From: JACQWX01 sp041662295
Lineage (GTDB): Bacteria; Elusimicrobiota; Elusimicrobia; UBA1565; UBA9628
Direction of reading: 5' to 3'
Assembly: GCA_041662295.1 (NCBI GenBank)
Contig: JBAZSR010000183.1
Coordinates: 1 to 7,712 of the forward strand
DNA: 7,712 bases
Made by a program: the position numbers and the translations under genes. Each line of letters starts with the position of its first letter. Position 1 is the first letter of the stretch. Shown here piece after piece: positions 5,808 through 7,712 of this stretch. Under the pieces are notes generated by a model. That model saw only the letters and a program-made list of their open reading frames with translations. It was not told the DNA's origin and did not search any database.

Positions 5808-7108
5808 TCAGCGGTCCGAGGCTTCGAGCTGGCGCTCGACATGCCTGATGGCGCGGTCCGAGAAGGCGTGGCCCGGGTCAGCCAGGAGAGCGGCTCGCCA
5901 GCGGTCAAGAGCCTCCCGGCTCTTGCCCTGGCCGTAGAGCATGATGCCCTCCATGTAGAGCCGCTGCGCGTCAACGCGGCGCTGGACCTTCTGCTCATCG
6001 AGCCTCTTTCTGGCAAGGGGCAGGGCACGGGTCGCGTAAGCGTGGCCAGGGGCCTCGGACAGGGTCTGCTCCAGGAGCTCGACGACCTGGGCCCATTTCT
6101 TGGCCTTGGCCGCGGCAACGGCCTGGCTGTAAGGCCAGTCGCCTGGAGCGGGGAGCGCGGGCTTCTCCCTGGGACGGGCACGCTTGGCCGCTGAGCGCGG
6201 TTCGGGCTCCGGACCGGCCTCCATGGCTGGAACCGGGTCCGCTGAGACAACAGCAGGGATGGATGCCGCCTGCTCCACGGATGGAGCTGGAGCGGTCTGC
6301 GCCTGCGAAGACTCTGCCTTGGCCAGCCGGGAAGAAGCCCGGCCTTGCCGGACAGGAACAGCGGGAGCAGGGGGCGTCTTGTCCTCGCTGGGCTTGGAGA
6401 GACCTGAGAGATAATGCAGGACACGGTCGTCGCTGATCTCGCCGCCAGGCATTTCCAGATCCAGGGTCTCAGACATGAGATTCCTGGCCTCGTCGTGCCG
6501 CTCGTTGAGATAGGCGAGGAACGCCCGGTACTGGAGGGCGTTCTTCTTGTCGCGGAACCTGCCGCGGGCCACGGTCCGGGCCATGAAGCGCTTGTACACG
6601 GGCTGGCTGTCGCGGGCTTCCTGGTGGAGCGGGTTCTCCTCCGTGATCCGCCTGGCCCAGTCGAAGGCCGCGACCCACTGCCTCTTGTCCGCGGCGAGCC
6701 TGGAGTTCGCCAGCCAGGTGTTCCAGCGCACAGCCTTGGCCCGCTCATCCTCGAGCTTCTCCTTGCCGTCTGCCATGAGGGCCCGGCGCTGGTGCTCGAT
6801 GTCAGAGCGGTCGCGCTCGGCGATGCGCTCGCCGGAGAGGCGGATGTACTCCCTGGCCTCCTCAGGCCGCTCGTCGTTGATGACGGCGGTCATCATGGAC
6901 TCGAGGCACCCCTCGTAGTCGCCCCACTGGAAGGACTGGACGCCCTCCTCGAAATGCCCGCCCGCGGNNNNNNNNNNGGGGCAGGGCGAGCAGAAGCTTG
7001 GGATGATGGAGCAAGCAGGAGTGAGGCGGTCAGGACAGCGGTCAGGCGAGCGGCGCGGAACAAACCGAAACTGGCTGCGGGAAAGGACGTTCTCACGAGC
7101 CGGCTCAC
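5808..7108 (-). CDS. Secreted TPR-repeat protein interrupted by the assembly gap
   Basis: The gene is read in two parts. From GTG 7108, 43 residues precede the N run and form a signal peptide (arginines, then LTAVLTASLLLAPSSQASA). After the gap the frame continues open from 6967 through HFEEGVQSFQWGDYEGCLESMM to the TGA at 5808. Coding therefore extends upstream of the Met at 6896, which is internal. The post-gap part starts with TPR-like helices (about 6970-6700), has further helices to about 6410, a Pro/Ala/Glu-rich linker (about 6400-6140), and a C-terminal TPR region (about 6137-5811) with LYMEGIMLYGQGKSREAL and DPGH. With the ten N taken literally the two parts are out of frame, so the true gap length must be 2 modulo 3. 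The GTG overlaps the receiver gene's TGA by 4 bases, suggesting translational coupling. Probable role: a periplasmic or outer-membrane protein-interaction scaffold; the partner is unknown. Confidence 0.75.
6968..6977. other. Assembly gap (ten N)
   Basis: Ten unresolved bases flanked by very GC-rich sequence. The reading frames on the two sides belong to one gene only if the real gap differs from ten bases. Confidence 0.99.
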
Positions 7109-7488
7109 CCGCCCCTGGCTCTCAGGATGGCTTCCACGCGAAGCCAGAGCTCTGCGAGGTCGAAAGGCTTGCTCATGAAATCATCGGCCCCGAGTTCGAG
7201 CCCGGCCGCCTTGTCCTCGGGACTGAAGCGCGCGCCCGAGACCATGATGATGGGCACGCTCCGGGTCGGAGGCTCGGCCCGCAGGCGCTTGCAGACCTCC
7301 CAGCCCTCGAGGTCCGGGAGCTGGATGTCGAGGAGGATCATGTCCGGAGGCTCGGCCATGGCAGAGGCAAGCCCTCTGCCGCCGTCCGGCGCCTGGCCGC
7401 AGTCCCAGCCCTTGTGCTGGACGTAGCGGCAGATCATGCTCCGGGTGTCCCGGTCGTCGTCGATGATGAGAAAGCGCTTCTTGGCCAT
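7105..7488 (-). CDS. Stand-alone response-regulator receiver domain
   Basis: This 127-residue protein is a single CheY-like receiver domain with all the expected residues: the acidic pocket D10-D12 in FLIIDDDRD, phospho-acceptor D54 in ILLDIQLPD, S84 in IIMVSGA, and K107 in MSKPFD. There is no output domain, so it acts by phosphorylation-dependent protein contact, as CheY, Spo0F or DivK types do. The start ATG 7488 overlaps the TGA of the upstream regulator by one base (TGATG), and GGAGG lies 6 bases before it. The stop overlaps the GTG of the secreted TPR gene. It probably belongs to a phosphorelay with the neighbouring OmpR-type regulator; the sensor kinase is not in the window. Confidence 0.93.
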   Translation of the reverse strand: MAKKRFLIIDDDRDTRSMICRYVQHKGWDCGQAPDGGRGLASAMAEPPDMILLDIQLPDLEGWEVCKRLRAEPPTRSVPIIMVSGARFSPEDKAAGLELGADDFMSKPFDLAELWLRVEAILRARGG

Positions 7489-7712
7489 CAGGAGCCTCCG
7501 ACCGTCTCAAAGAGATAGCCGAACCCGCGGCGGGTCTTGAGCCGCGGGCCCCACTTGGGGCCGAGCTTTTTGCGGACCTGGAACACGCAGAGGTCCACGA
7601 CCCTGGGCCGCACCGCGCTGTCGAACCCCCAGACGTTGTCGAGCAGGTAGCGGCGGCTCAGGAGCCGGTCCGGGTGCCGGAGCAAGAGCTCCAGCACGAG
7701 GAACTCCTTCTT
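7488..7712 (-). CDS. OmpR/PhoB-type winged-helix response regulator, C-terminal fragment
   Basis: The open frame enters from the right edge and ends at TGA 7490-7488, leaving 74 visible residues. They match the OmpR/PhoB winged-helix DNA-binding domain: KKEFLVLELLLRHPDRLLSR, then LLDNVWG, the recognition helix region VVDLCVFQVRKKLG, and the wing TRRGFGYLFE. The N-terminal receiver domain expected of this family would lie beyond the edge. The GTG at 7697 lies within the first helix, so it is not the start. The domain binds promoter DNA and activates transcription after phosphorylation; its targets cannot be told from here. It is the first visible gene of the run that continues into the receiver and TPR genes. 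Confidence 0.92.
   Translation of the reverse strand, partial: KKEFLVLELLLRHPDRLLSRRYLLDNVWGFDSAVRPRVVDLCVFQVRKKLGPKWGPRLKTRRGFGYLFETVGGS
7495..7499 (-). promoter_or_regulatory. Ribosome binding site GGAGG of the receiver gene
   Basis: GGAGG lies 6 bases upstream of ATG 7488, inside the end of the preceding gene. Together with the TGATG junction it fixes the start and suggests coupled translation. Confidence 0.75.

Noticed and set aside
5780..5808. CCGCG...CGCGG hairpin after the TPR gene stop as a terminator
   Set aside because: The stem is only 5 bases with a 9-base loop and no T run follows on the minus strand; it also overlaps the brn promoter.
5448..6194. Plus-strand open frame (248 codons) across the brn locus
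   Set aside because: It runs antisense to the antitoxin, toxin remnant, promoter and TPR gene and resembles no family.
5687..6748. Minus-strand open frame (353 codons) overlapping the TPR gene in another frame
   Set aside because: Ser/Pro/Arg-rich shadow. The TPR pattern, the linker and the continuation to the signal peptide are in the other frame.

Overview
The window is GC-rich, densely packed DNA from a bacterium with an outer membrane, and every gene I can support lies on the minus strand. The gene content is a PorV/PorQ-type outer-membrane barrel, a secreted protein ending in a FlgD-like/type IX-style C-terminal domain, and a long phage-tail-like fibre protein. I associate this mix with Elusimicrobiota or a related candidate phylum. 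That assignment rests on protein style only; a Bacteroidota/FCB or PVC-type lineage is not excluded. A run of ten N at 6968-6977 shows that the contig is scaffolded.

In transcription order (right to left), the first block is regulatory and envelope-related. It holds the DNA-binding end of an OmpR/PhoB-type response regulator (cut by the window edge), a stand-alone receiver-domain protein, and a secreted TPR protein that spans the N gap. These genes overlap by 1 and 4 bases (TGATG, GTGA), so they are very probably one operon.

The second block (about 5318-5796) is a small, visibly less GC-rich toxin-antitoxin locus of the BrnT/BrnA type. The ribbon-helix-helix antitoxin is intact. The toxin reading frame upstream is broken: a plausible first eight codons lie in one frame, the conserved C-terminal part lies in another, and the segment between them is missing. 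A perfect 15-base palindrome overlaps the -10 box of a good promoter just upstream and is a strong candidate for the antitoxin's operator.

The third block (1-5219) is a three-gene envelope operon: a PorV-like barrel with an added C-terminal TPR segment, a 377-residue secreted protein with a type IX-like sorting/FlgD-like C-terminus, and a fibre protein of at least 956 residues that runs off the left edge. The spacings are a 4-base overlap and a 6-base gap. PorV is known in Bacteroidota as the outer-membrane shuttle that receives C-terminal-domain cargo of the type IX system. A cargo-like C-terminus encoded directly next to a PorV homologue therefore suggests a surface-display or export module; this is inference from context.

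No RNA genes, CRISPR arrays, insertion sequences or convincing terminators were seen. The only intergenic stretch of note is the 98 bases at 5220-5317.
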